The notes under the pieces are model-generated. The model was given only the letters and a program-made list of their open reading frames with translations. It searched no databases and was not told the DNA's origin. Both the position numbers and the translations under genes were made by a program. A stretch of 64,000 bases of DNA, taken from assembly GCA_937967455.1 (NCBI GenBank), contig CALCJK010000003.1:62001-126000 (forward strand), read 5' to 3'. Below, piece after piece: positions 19,163 to 27,711 of the stretch (the stretch's first letter is position 1; each line of letters starts with the position of its first letter). This DNA is from an uncultured bacterium. Its GTDB lineage: Bacteria; Bacteroidota; Ignavibacteria; UBA10030; BY39.

Positions 19163-20563
19163 ATGAAAAAAATAATTAAAAAAGTGATAATATTAGCTTT
19201 AAGTTTAATATCATTGAATACTTCAATTTTATCAGAGATCTTACAACCAAAGCATAATTTACAACTAAGTATTGATTTTGCAAGATTTTTTGGTGATGAA
19301 GAAAGGATTTTTCTTGAAACATATTATAGTTTTCGCACAGATGAAATAACTTATGTATTTGATAATGATAAATATGTAGGTGGAGTAAATATATTTTTAC
19401 AAATTAGAGAAAAAGAGAGCATAATAGAAGCACAAGAATGGACAGTACCAAGTGTTGAAGTTGATACAAATATTATAAGAGTTGGTAAAACATTAGTTGG
19501 GCTTAAAGCATTTTTCCTGAGACCTGGAAATTACAGTATATCGATTGTAGCAGTTGATTTCAACAATCCGGAAAGAAAAGATAGCTTGTATTATCCATTA
19601 CAGGTAGCACAATTTCCAGATGATAGAGATGCAATCAGTGATATTGAATTATGTTCCTCAATCAAACAGATACCAAAGGATGATAATAACATCTTTTATA
19701 AGAATACACTAGAAGTGATACCAAATGCAAGTTTATTATATGGTAGTGGTTTGCCGATAATATATTATTATTTTGAAGCATATAATTTATTAAATGAACC
19801 AAAAACAGAAAATTATATCGTTCGTACATCTATAATTGATGCGTTTGGAAAAGAAGTATTTTTTGCCGAAAAAAGTAAGAATAGAAAAAATAATTCTTCA
19901 GTTGAGGTTGGAACAGTAAACACGACTACATTAAAAGGTGGTACTTATGTTTTTAAGGCAGAAATTATTGATACAGTTAAAAAAACAGCAGCAGTTGCAG
20001 CAAAAAGATTTTTTGTTTACAAACCGTCTCAGTCCGATTCATTGGTAACATTATCTGGTGGTGCTTTTGTGACTGGTGAATACGCAGTTATGAGTGAAGA
20101 TGAAATTAAGTATGAATTTGAGGTTGCTTCGTATATTTCGACAGAAGCTGAGAAAAAGCAGTTTTCAAATTTAGTTGAACTTGATGCGAAAAGGAAGTTT
20201 TTGTATGACTTCTGGAAAAGAAGGGATATTGATCCCATGACACAGGAAAATGAATTTAAAACTGAATATATGAAGCGTGTGTCTTATGCTAACGAAAATT
20301 TCACTAGTGCATTTAGGAAAGGTTGGAATACAGATAGAGGAAGAGTTTACATTGTGTATGGTCCACCAGATGATATTGAACGATATCCTAGTTCATACGA
20401 TGCTGAACCGTATGAAATATGGAATTATAACTCTTTACAAAATGGTGTGATATTTATATTTATAGATAGAACAGGACAGGGTGATTATAGGTTGGTACAT
20501 TCAAATCACCGTAACGAGTTACAAGATGAAACCTGGTATAGTAAAATCAAGAAAACTCGCTAA
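19163..20563 (+). CDS. GWxTD domain-containing exported protein
   Basis: 466 residues with an N-terminal signal peptide (hydrophobic residues 7-24). The C-terminal GWxTD domain shows FRKGWNTDRGRVYIVYGPPD (about 391-410) and the following EPYEIWNYN and RLVHSNHRNE segments. The middle is beta-rich, with no enzyme motif. The family is common in Bacteroidota, Ignavibacteria and Acidobacteria and has no firm function. An aaaggc site precedes the ATG. Confidence 0.8.
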   Translation: MKKIIKKVIILALSLISLNTSILSEILQPKHNLQLSIDFARFFGDEERIFLETYYSFRTDEITYVFDNDKYVGGVNIFLQIREKESIIEAQEWTVPSVEVDTNIIRVGKTLVGLKAFFLRPGNYSISIVAVDFNNPERKDSLYYPLQVAQFPDDRDAISDIELCSSIKQIPKDDNNIFYKNTLEVIPNASLLYGSGLPIIYYYFEAYNLLNEPKTENYIVRTSIIDAFGKEVFFAEKSKNRKNNSSVEVGTVNTTTLKGGTYVFKAEIIDTVKKTAAVAAKRFFVYKPSQSDSLVTLSGGAFVTGEYAVMSEDEIKYEFEVASYISTEAEKKQFSNLVELDAKRKFLYDFWKRRDIDPMTQENEFKTEYMKRVSYANENFTSAFRKGWNTDRGRVYIVYGPPDDIERYPSSYDAEPYEIWNYNSLQNGVIFIFIDRTGQGDYRLVHSNHRNELQDETWYSKIKKTR

Positions 20564-20616
20564 AAGATAATATAAGTGTTTAAAAAATATGATTTTATTC
20601 TTCTCTTTTTCTGAAA

Positions 20617-21510
20617 ATGAAAAAATATTTTGAATATCTTCTTGTATTATTCTTAAAAAATCTCGTCAACATGTTTCAATTGGACTTTGCGCGTAAAATT
20701 GCGATTTTCCTTTCGAATATTACTTATTATTTTTTTCATAAACGTAGAAAGATTACTATAGAAAATCTTACCAATGCCTTTCCAGAAAAAAGTATCAAAG
20801 AAATTAAACTCGTTGCAAAGAAGGTTTTTCAAAATATAGGAATTACATTTATTGAATTGGCTTTATTTCCTAAACTTGATAAAGAAAAAATCGTGAAACT
20901 TGTGAAATATAAAAATCTTGATTTAATGATTGAAAAATTTAGACTTAACAGAGGATTAATAATGTTATCTGGACATTTTGGTAATTGGGAGTTAATTGCT
21001 TTCTCTGCAGGCTACATTTCTGGTCACCCGCTCACAATTATTGTAAAAACACAATCAAATAAATTTGTGGATAGTTTAATAAATAAACACAGGACTCTGT
21101 TAGGAAATAAGGTTGTTCCGATGCAGAATTCTGTTAAAGAAATCTTAAATACATTAAAAGCAGGTGGGGTAGTTGCAATGTTGGCAGATCAAAGTGCACC
21201 AAAAGAAAGTGTTTTCATAAACTTTTTTAATAGGGAAGTGGCAACATTTCAGGGACCTGCTGTTTTTGCATTAAAGACGAAAGCACCAATGTTGATGGGT
21301 TTTATTATCAGAAAGGAAGATTTTACTTATGAAGTTGTTCTCGAAGAAATTCAGACAGAGGATCTTGTTGAGTATTCTGAAAAAAATGTGCAAATACTAA
21401 CACAGCGACATACTGAAATGCTTGAAAAATATATTCGCCAATATCCTCATTTGTGGATGTGGACTCACCGCAGGTGGAAAAATATAAGGGAAAAGTCATC
21501 AATCAGTTGA
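20617..21510 (+). CDS. LpxL/HtrB-like lysophospholipid (Kdo-lipid A) acyltransferase
   Basis: A 297-residue membrane-associated acyltransferase. The catalytic HX4D/E-type motif is in GHFGNWELIA (near residues 120-129), with MLADQSAP and FFNREVATFQGPAVFALKT as in LpxL/LpxM. It probably adds a secondary acyl chain to lipid A, which implies a Gram-negative outer membrane. The stop overlaps the likely start of the glycosyltransferase. Confidence 0.87.
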   Translation: MKKYFEYLLVLFLKNLVNMFQLDFARKIAIFLSNITYYFFHKRRKITIENLTNAFPEKSIKEIKLVAKKVFQNIGITFIELALFPKLDKEKIVKLVKYKNLDLMIEKFRLNRGLIMLSGHFGNWELIAFSAGYISGHPLTIIVKTQSNKFVDSLINKHRTLLGNKVVPMQNSVKEILNTLKAGGVVAMLADQSAPKESVFINFFNREVATFQGPAVFALKTKAPMLMGFIIRKEDFTYEVVLEEIQTEDLVEYSEKNVQILTQRHTEMLEKYIRQYPHLWMWTHRRWKNIREKSSIS

Positions 21511-22556
21511 ATTTACAAAAGTATCTAATTGTTCAAACAGCATTTATTGGAGATGTTATATTAACACTTCCAATCGTTCAATTAATTAAAGAAAAAATCC
21601 CACATTCTGAGGTTGATTTCCTAACAATAAGTCGATCAGCAGAAATTCTGAACAATCATCCAGATATTAATTCGATCATTATTTATGAAAAAAATAAAGA
21701 GGATCGAGGTATAATTGGATTTTTAAAGATTTTAAAAAAATTGAAGCAAAAAAAATATCAAATAGCTGTAATACCACATAGATCATTGAGAAGTGCTTTG
21801 CTTGTATATATGGCTGGTATTCCTAAAAGAATTGGCTTCGATAGAAGTGCAGGGAAATTTCTTTTCACTGATATTATTGAATATAATAACTCTTTACATG
21901 AAATTGAACGGAATATTTCTTTATTAAGTAAATTATTTGAAGTTGGAGAATTAAAAATATCTCCAAAACTTTACCCAGATATTTCTGATATAGATAAAAT
22001 TGAAAGTATTTTGGCAAATAATGGAATTAATAAATCAGAAAAATTTATTTGTGTTGCTCCTGGTTCAGTATGGAATACAAAAAGATGGACTAAAGAGGGT
22101 TATATTGAGCTTATTAAGAAGCTTATTAAGAAAAATTATTTAATATTTTTGATTGGCTCAGAATCTGATTTTATGTTGTGTGATTATATCAAAAGATGTG
22201 TGAACGATTCTAAAGTTATAAATCTGGCGGGGGAGTTGAGTTTACTACAATCTGCAGAATTGATTAAACGTAGTGTACTGATGGTCTCAAATGATAGTGC
22301 TCCAGTACATATAGCAACTGCAATGAATACACCAGTAGTGGTAATATTTGGTCCAACATCTCCAGTTTTTGGTTTTTATCCTTATCACCAAGAAAGTGAA
22401 GTAATTGAATTTGCGAATTTGAAGTGTAGACCCTGTAGGATTCACGGCAGCAAAAAATGTCCTACAGGGAAATTTGAATGTATGACAGGAATTACACATG
22501 AACTTGTTTTGGATAAAGTTGAAGAACTTTTAAATAAATTTGATAAAGTGGGATAA
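21507..22556 (+). CDS. Glycosyltransferase family 9 (heptosyltransferase-like)
   Basis: About 349 residues. TAFIGDVILTLPIVQLIK near the N-terminus and NDSAPVHIATAMNTPVVVIFGPTSP near the C-terminus are the ADP-heptose:LPS heptosyltransferase signatures. A Cys-rich tail (CRPCRIHGSKKCP) is common in Bacteroidota members. The track starts at ATG 21453 inside the acyltransferase; TTG 21507, overlapping that stop, is more natural and leaves the domain whole. It builds the LPS core together with its neighbour. Confidence 0.87.
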   Translation: MNLQKYLIVQTAFIGDVILTLPIVQLIKEKIPHSEVDFLTISRSAEILNNHPDINSIIIYEKNKEDRGIIGFLKILKKLKQKKYQIAVIPHRSLRSALLVYMAGIPKRIGFDRSAGKFLFTDIIEYNNSLHEIERNISLLSKLFEVGELKISPKLYPDISDIDKIESILANNGINKSEKFICVAPGSVWNTKRWTKEGYIELIKKLIKKNYLIFLIGSESDFMLCDYIKRCVNDSKVINLAGELSLLQSAELIKRSVLMVSNDSAPVHIATAMNTPVVVIFGPTSPVFGFYPYHQESEVIEFANLKCRPCRIHGSKKCPTGKFECMTGITHELVLDKVEELLNKFDKVG

Positions 22557-22585
22557 ATTTCTTAATTTTTAAAGAATTAGAAGAT

Positions 22586-22659
22586 GCGCCCGTAGCTCAG
22601 CAGGATAGAGCGGCAGCCTCCGGAGCTGTAGGTCGCGCGTTCGAATCGCGCCGGGCGTA
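22586..22659 (+). tRNA. tRNA-Arg (anticodon CCG)
   Basis: A complete 74-nt cloverleaf: acceptor GCGCCCG/CGGGCGT, D arm GCTC/GAGC, anticodon stem GCAGC/GCTGT around loop CTCCGGA, and T arm GCGCG-TTCGAAT-CGCGC. Loop positions 34-36 are CCG, reading CGG. CCA is not encoded. The first acceptor pair is G-U. It sits between the glycosyltransferase and the TPR gene. Confidence 0.93.
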
Positions 22660-22697
22660 CCCAATAATAAAGTATAATTAACAAAATAGGTAATAAT

Positions 22698-23387
22698 ATG
22701 CTTCGTCCAAAAAAGAAAATTTCAAAAAAAGAAATTAAAGTTGATCCGTTGGTCTCTAGTTACAAAAAATTCTTGGATTTTTACGAAGAAAATAAAAAGA
22801 AGATTTCGTATGTTCTAACTGGTATAATAATAGTTGTAATTGGAGTGATCATTTATGTTAATAATCTTTCAGCAAATAATGAGAGAGCAGCTGCGGAGCT
22901 TGGTAAAATTTTCCCATATTATGATCAAGAAAATTATCAGCTGGCAATCAATGGCGATCTTAATCGAAATTTACCCGGTTTGATAAAAATTGTTGATGAA
23001 TATGGTAGCACAAAGTCTGGAAAAATGGCACGTTTCTATCTTGCTAATGCCTATTATGAGATTGGAGAAACTGATAAAGCACTTAAAGAATTCGATGCAC
23101 TTAGTTTCTCGGATGACTTGCTTCAAGCATCTGTATATGCAGGAATAGGTGCTTGTTATGAACGGAAGGGTGATTATATAAAAGCAGCAAAGTATTTTGA
23201 AAAGGCAGCATCACAAAGCAAGGAAAATGTATTGAATCCAGAATATCTTATTATAGCTGCTAGGAATTATGGAAGTGCTAGTGAAAAGGAAAAAGCTTTG
23301 GATATACTCAACAAGGTTAAGAAGGAATATAAAGAAAGTGCGGCAGTTAGAGAGATTGATAGATATATTTCAGCTTTTTCATATTAA
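22698..23387 (+). CDS. Membrane-anchored TPR protein
   Basis: 229 residues: a Lys-rich cytoplasmic N-terminus, one membrane helix at about residues 37-55 (VLTGIIIVVIGVIIYVNN), then tetratricopeptide-like repeats (ARFYLANAYYEIGETDKALKEF, VYAGIGACYERKGDYIKAAKYF). The topology matches YfgM-like ancillary factors and periplasmic TPR scaffolds. No catalytic motif. It is followed by a strong terminator. Confidence 0.8.
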   Translation: MLRPKKKISKKEIKVDPLVSSYKKFLDFYEENKKKISYVLTGIIIVVIGVIIYVNNLSANNERAAAELGKIFPYYDQENYQLAINGDLNRNLPGLIKIVDEYGSTKSGKMARFYLANAYYEIGETDKALKEFDALSFSDDLLQASVYAGIGACYERKGDYIKAAKYFEKAASQSKENVLNPEYLIIAARNYGSASEKEKALDILNKVKKEYKESAAVREIDRYISAFSY

Positions 23388-23403
23388 TATAGTAATCTTT
23401 GAT

Positions 23404-23439
23404 GAACCCACTCGAGCTTCGAGTGGGTTCTTGTTTTTT
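23404..23439 (+). terminator. Rho-independent terminator after the TPR gene
   Basis: A perfect 12-bp stem, GAACCCACTCGA / TCGAGTGGGTTC, with a 3-nt loop and a T-rich tail. The track's start for the MATE gene (23399) lies inside this hairpin, which argues for the later ATG at 23444. Confidence 0.9.
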
Positions 23440-23443
23440 ATTT

Positions 23444-24796
23444 ATGATAAAACTCTTTCCAAATAAAAATCTTTTAAAAGAAATTATGGATATTGCTATT
23501 CCAGTAATTGGTGGTTTAGCAACACAATTGATGTTATCAATAATCGATACTGCTATGGTAGGCCGACTTGAAAATGCACAGATTGCATTAGCTGCACAGG
23601 GTATTGCTTTGCTCGCATCATGGACATTAACAAGTTTTTTTTCGAGTATTAGTACTGGAACACATGTAGTTGTTGCAAGGAAACAAGGTGAGGGTAACTA
23701 TCGTGGAGTTGGGAATGCTCTCAATAACTCAATTATATTGTCATTAATATTAGGTATTTCATTTGCAGTTTTTGGTTATTTGTTGGCTGGTTCTATAATG
23801 AATTTTTTTTCTAAGGATGCAACTGTTGCACAAGAAGGTACGGGATACATGATTTTTAGATTTTTAAGCTTGCCCTTTTTTCTTATGGTAGTTTCGTATC
23901 GTGGATTTTTCTATGGTATCGGGCATTCAAGAATGGTTTTGATATCAGCAATTGTAACTATGATAATTCATATTGTATCAAACTTTTTATTTATATTTGG
24001 TAATTTAGGATTTCCAAAACTTGGGCTGACTGGTGCAGGTGTTTCTTCATTTATAAGCTTAATTGCTGGATGGTTAGTTCTATTTTCTGTAACTTTTCTT
24101 CCGTCGTATCGAATAACATATGAACTTTTTCATAATTTTAAACTAAATAAGCAAGTGATTCAACAAATTTTAAAAATATCTGCACCTATTTCTATCCAAA
24201 ATGTATTAATTTTGTTAGGCTTTCTTGTATTTATATCAATTGTTGGAATTATAGGAACAATAGCTCAAGCAGCAAGTCAGGTTGTAATTAGTACACTTTT
24301 TATATCATTCATATTTTCTTTTGGCCTGGGAGCTGCGGCTCAAACTTTAGTTGGACAATCAATTGGTAAAGGTAATTTTTCAAGAGCTCAATTATATGGT
24401 TTTGAAACTGCAAAGATAGGTACATATATGACACTTTTTATCGGAGTACTGTTTATTGCATTTCCTTCAGATATTTTGAGTTTAATTACAAATGATAAAA
24501 CGATAATTATTACAGCTAAACCTCTCCTTCAGATTGCAGGCTTATCTCAAATTCTATATGGTGCTGGTATCATTTTAGCTCATTCATTACAAGCTGCTGG
24601 TGCCACAATATATGTTATGATTGTAGAAATTTTAACTCATTGGTTTGTATTCTTGCCATTAACTTATATTTATGGTGTAATCTTACATGGTGGAGTTACC
24701 GCCGCCTGGTGGGCGTTACCAATCTATGTCCTAATGTTTTTAGCTCTTAACTATCTAAAATTTCACTCAAAGAGTTGGGTAAAGATTAAATTATAA
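23444..24796 (+). CDS. MATE family multidrug/Na+ antiporter
   Basis: 450 residues with 12 hydrophobic segments. Typical MATE motifs: the opening EIMDIAIPVIGGLATQLMLSIIDTAMVGRL and the middle GLGAAAQTLVGQSIGKGN. It exports cationic compounds in exchange for Na+ or H+. ATG 23444 is chosen because the 23399 start lies in a terminator stem. It ends one base into the next gene's ATG. Confidence 0.88.
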   Translation: MIKLFPNKNLLKEIMDIAIPVIGGLATQLMLSIIDTAMVGRLENAQIALAAQGIALLASWTLTSFFSSISTGTHVVVARKQGEGNYRGVGNALNNSIILSLILGISFAVFGYLLAGSIMNFFSKDATVAQEGTGYMIFRFLSLPFFLMVVSYRGFFYGIGHSRMVLISAIVTMIIHIVSNFLFIFGNLGFPKLGLTGAGVSSFISLIAGWLVLFSVTFLPSYRITYELFHNFKLNKQVIQQILKISAPISIQNVLILLGFLVFISIVGIIGTIAQAASQVVISTLFISFIFSFGLGAAAQTLVGQSIGKGNFSRAQLYGFETAKIGTYMTLFIGVLFIAFPSDILSLITNDKTIIITAKPLLQIAGLSQILYGAGIILAHSLQAAGATIYVMIVEILTHWFVFLPLTYIYGVILHGGVTAAWWALPIYVLMFLALNYLKFHSKSWVKIKL

Positions 24797-26904
24797 TGAT
24801 AAATATCCAAAAAAATCTGGGTAAAGTATTAAATCTAGTCTTTGCTTTAACTTTTTTCATTATTGGTTTATTGATTGATATCATTGGAAAAAATTTTGAA
24901 ACACAGCCGATATATAAAGACATATTTAAGATATTAACTTTTTTGTTCTTTTATTTTTATATAAAAATTAACTGGAAAAGAGAATCAGTACCTCTTAGAA
25001 GATTAATTGCAATTTTGATAATGGGAGTAATATTAATTACAATTACACTTGCACTCTCGATTTTGTCTATCAATTTTGAGTTCCAGGAAAAATCGAATAA
25101 TTTAATTCCAGTAAATTTTCTAACAATTTTAATTTCAAACTTTGTCACTTTAATCATAGGTGTATCATCTCTTATTCTACTTTTTGCAATTAAAGATATT
25201 TTTTATTACAAACAAAAAAAGCATACAGCAAGGAATTTTTTAATTTTAAATTTGCTTTTGTTGGCAACTGTAATTTCAAGTATTAATATTGATCCACTGG
25301 ATTCTCGATTAATAACAAATATATTATTTGGCTTATTTATTTTTTCATCTTTCGTTTTTTCATTTAAAATGCCCTGGATTGTTTATCTTACTAAAAAAGA
25401 CAAAGTTCTAACAATTCTGTTTACTTTTCTTGTGATGATTTCATTTTCTGTACTGAGTTTATTGTATCAAAATAGCACTCAAATTGGAAAACTTATATTA
25501 TATTCCTCACCAGGAATTTACAATTTTACAAAAGAAATCTTTGCATTTTTAATAATTTATTCTGCGATAGCTTTTCTAAGTACTATATTTCATTTACCAA
25601 CAGCAGATGCATTTGATAAAAAAATGAGTGAAATTAGTTCACTTCATAATATGAGTAAGCTTATAACTCAGGTACTTGACTTCGATGAGTTAGTCAGTAC
25701 AGTAACTAAAACAACATTGGAAGTCTGTGAAGCCGAGAGTTCCTGGTTGGAAATTAATAAAACTTTTTTAAAATCGAATAATAAATATAGAAACTTAGAA
25801 TATGATACAAATTTTTATGTAATATCTCATTTAAATATTTCTACACAAGAAATTGCGTTGATTAATGAAAGTTTAAAGACCCATTTGCGTGATAGGATAA
25901 TATTAGATAAGAAACCAATAATAATTCAGGATTTTAAATTAGAACGTAATCAGTCGTTGGATAAAGGAGTGAATAATAAAGTAAGTTCACTAATTGCTGT
26001 TCCACTTATTGCAAGAAATGAGATTTTTGGCGTACTTTATGCAACAAAGGATATAGAATATGGTTTTGATCAAGAGGATCTTGATATTGCATCAGCTTTT
26101 GCGGATCAAGCAGCGGTAGCAATTGAAAATTCCAAACTTATAGAAAAATCTATTGAAAGAGAGAGATTGGTAAGAGAAATGAGTTTAGCCCAAGGAATGC
26201 AGCAGAAATTATTGCCACAAAGAATACCTGAAATAAAGTCAATAGAAATTGAAGCATTCTTCTCACCAGCATTTGAAGTTGGTGGAGATTATTATGATTT
26301 TTTAATGATAGATGAAAATAATTTAGCAATTGTAATTGGAGATGTATCCGGAAAAGGAATATCAGCAGCTTTTTATATGTCTGAAATGAAGGGAATTTTT
26401 CAGTCCTTATGTAAAATTTTCCCATCTCCAAAAGATTTTCTTGTTAAAGCCAATGAGGTAATTTCTGGAAGTATAGATAAAAAGTCATTCATTAGCCTTG
26501 TGTATGCAACTTTAAACCTTGAAACTGGGAAATTAAGAGTTGCTCGAGCAGGACATTGTCCGATTATTCACGCATCTGAAAATGAAACAAAATATGTCCG
26601 CCCAAATGGAATTGGACTTGGTATGGGAAACAGTAAACTATTTAAAAAATTTGTTGACGAGATCGAAATCCAGATTTCAAAAAATGATGTTTTAGTTTTT
26701 TATACAGACGGTATAATTGAAGCTCATTCAAAAAATGGTGAGGAATATGGTTATACACGTCTGCTTGAAACTGTCAGACAAAACTGGCAGAAATCAGCAA
26801 TTGAAATTAGAGATGAAATTATTTCAAGTGTTAACAATCATACAAACGAGGAACCACCGTTTGATGACATCACATTAATAATATTAAAATGGTTTGGTAA
26901 ATAA
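24796..26904 (+). CDS. Membrane-bound GAF-PP2C (SpoIIE-type) protein phosphatase
   Basis: 702 residues. About eight membrane helices (residues 10-265) are followed by a GAF sensor domain (about 285-450, including GVLYATKDIEYGFDQEDL) and a SpoIIE/RsbU-type PP2C domain (about 490-700) with metal-binding VGGDYYDF, GDVSGKGISAAF and FYTDGIIEAHS motifs. Predicted to dephosphorylate a STAS-domain antagonist in a partner-switching pathway; the best candidate is the next gene. Confidence 0.88.
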   Translation: MINIQKNLGKVLNLVFALTFFIIGLLIDIIGKNFETQPIYKDIFKILTFLFFYFYIKINWKRESVPLRRLIAILIMGVILITITLALSILSINFEFQEKSNNLIPVNFLTILISNFVTLIIGVSSLILLFAIKDIFYYKQKKHTARNFLILNLLLLATVISSINIDPLDSRLITNILFGLFIFSSFVFSFKMPWIVYLTKKDKVLTILFTFLVMISFSVLSLLYQNSTQIGKLILYSSPGIYNFTKEIFAFLIIYSAIAFLSTIFHLPTADAFDKKMSEISSLHNMSKLITQVLDFDELVSTVTKTTLEVCEAESSWLEINKTFLKSNNKYRNLEYDTNFYVISHLNISTQEIALINESLKTHLRDRIILDKKPIIIQDFKLERNQSLDKGVNNKVSSLIAVPLIARNEIFGVLYATKDIEYGFDQEDLDIASAFADQAAVAIENSKLIEKSIERERLVREMSLAQGMQQKLLPQRIPEIKSIEIEAFFSPAFEVGGDYYDFLMIDENNLAIVIGDVSGKGISAAFYMSEMKGIFQSLCKIFPSPKDFLVKANEVISGSIDKKSFISLVYATLNLETGKLRVARAGHCPIIHASENETKYVRPNGIGLGMGNSKLFKKFVDEIEIQISKNDVLVFYTDGIIEAHSKNGEEYGYTRLLETVRQNWQKSAIEIRDEIISSVNNHTNEEPPFDDITLIILKWFGK

Positions 26905-26920
26905 TATAAAGGAAAATAAA

Positions 26921-27274
26921 ATGAACGAGTTCAAAATTAAAATTCGTGAACAATCTAATGTACAGATCGTAGATCTTAAAGGATACCTTGATGCACATAC
27001 TGCACCTGAATTTGAACAAACAATGCAAAAATTAATCAATGAAAAGAAATACAATATACTTGTTAATTGTAAAAATTTATCTTACATAAGTAGTGCAGGG
27101 CTTGGCGTTTTTATGGCATATATTGAAGAAATTAGAAAATATAAAGGCGACATTAAATTGGCAAATATGCCACCAAAAATTTATAATGTATTCGATATTC
27201 TCGGCTTTCCATTAATATATGAAATATACAATAATGAAGAAGAAGCACTCAATAAGTTTCTAAAAAAATCTTGA
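26921..27274 (+). CDS. STAS-domain anti-sigma factor antagonist
   Basis: 117 residues, a single STAS domain of the RsbV/SpoIIAA type. The phosphorylatable Ser lies in YISSAGLGVFMAY (near residues 54-66). ATG 26921 with aaagga upstream is preferred to the track's TTG inside the phosphatase gene. Flanked by two PP2C phosphatases and an RsbW-like kinase, it is the switch protein of this set. It overlaps the kinase gene by one base. Confidence 0.9.
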   Translation: MNEFKIKIREQSNVQIVDLKGYLDAHTAPEFEQTMQKLINEKKYNILVNCKNLSYISSAGLGVFMAYIEEIRKYKGDIKLANMPPKIYNVFDILGFPLIYEIYNNEEEALNKFLKKS

Positions 27275-27711
27275 TGAAAACGAAAAATAGTAATATCAAA
27301 AAATACCTTAAAATTCTAAGCCAATTTGAGAACTTATCAAAAGTCAGAAAATTTGTATCTGATGCAGCAAAAGATTTTGGCTTCGATGATGATGAAATCA
27401 ACCGAATTGCACTTGCAGTTGATGAAGCCTGTACTAATATAATCCGTCACGCATACGAAAATAAAAATGACAAAACTATAGAAATTTATTTATCAACTTC
27501 CGATTACAGTTTCGAAGTTAGAATTATTGATTATGGAAAACCATTTGAACCAAAGAAAGTGAAAAAACCTGATCTCCAACATCACCTTGAAAAATACAAC
27601 AAAGGTGGATTAGGTATGTTTTTAATGCGCTCACTTATGGATAAAGTTCAGTATCAAATAAATAAAAATAATTGTAATGAAGTCCGATTAATTAAGAAAC
27701 TTCATAAATGA
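27274..27711 (+). CDS. RsbW-like anti-sigma factor / serine kinase (GHKL ATPase)
   Basis: About 145 residues. The GHKL fold shows the N box AVDEACTNIIRHAYEN, the G1 box RIIDYGKPF and the G2 box GGLGMFLMRSLMD. Such proteins bind either a sigma factor (or other target) or the STAS protein, and phosphorylate the latter. No sigma factor gene is nearby, so the target is unknown. It overlaps both neighbours by 1-4 nt (TGATG and ATGA). Confidence 0.9.
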   Translation: MKTKNSNIKKYLKILSQFENLSKVRKFVSDAAKDFGFDDDEINRIALAVDEACTNIIRHAYENKNDKTIEIYLSTSDYSFEVRIIDYGKPFEPKKVKKPDLQHHLEKYNKGGLGMFLMRSLMDKVQYQINKNNCNEVRLIKKLHK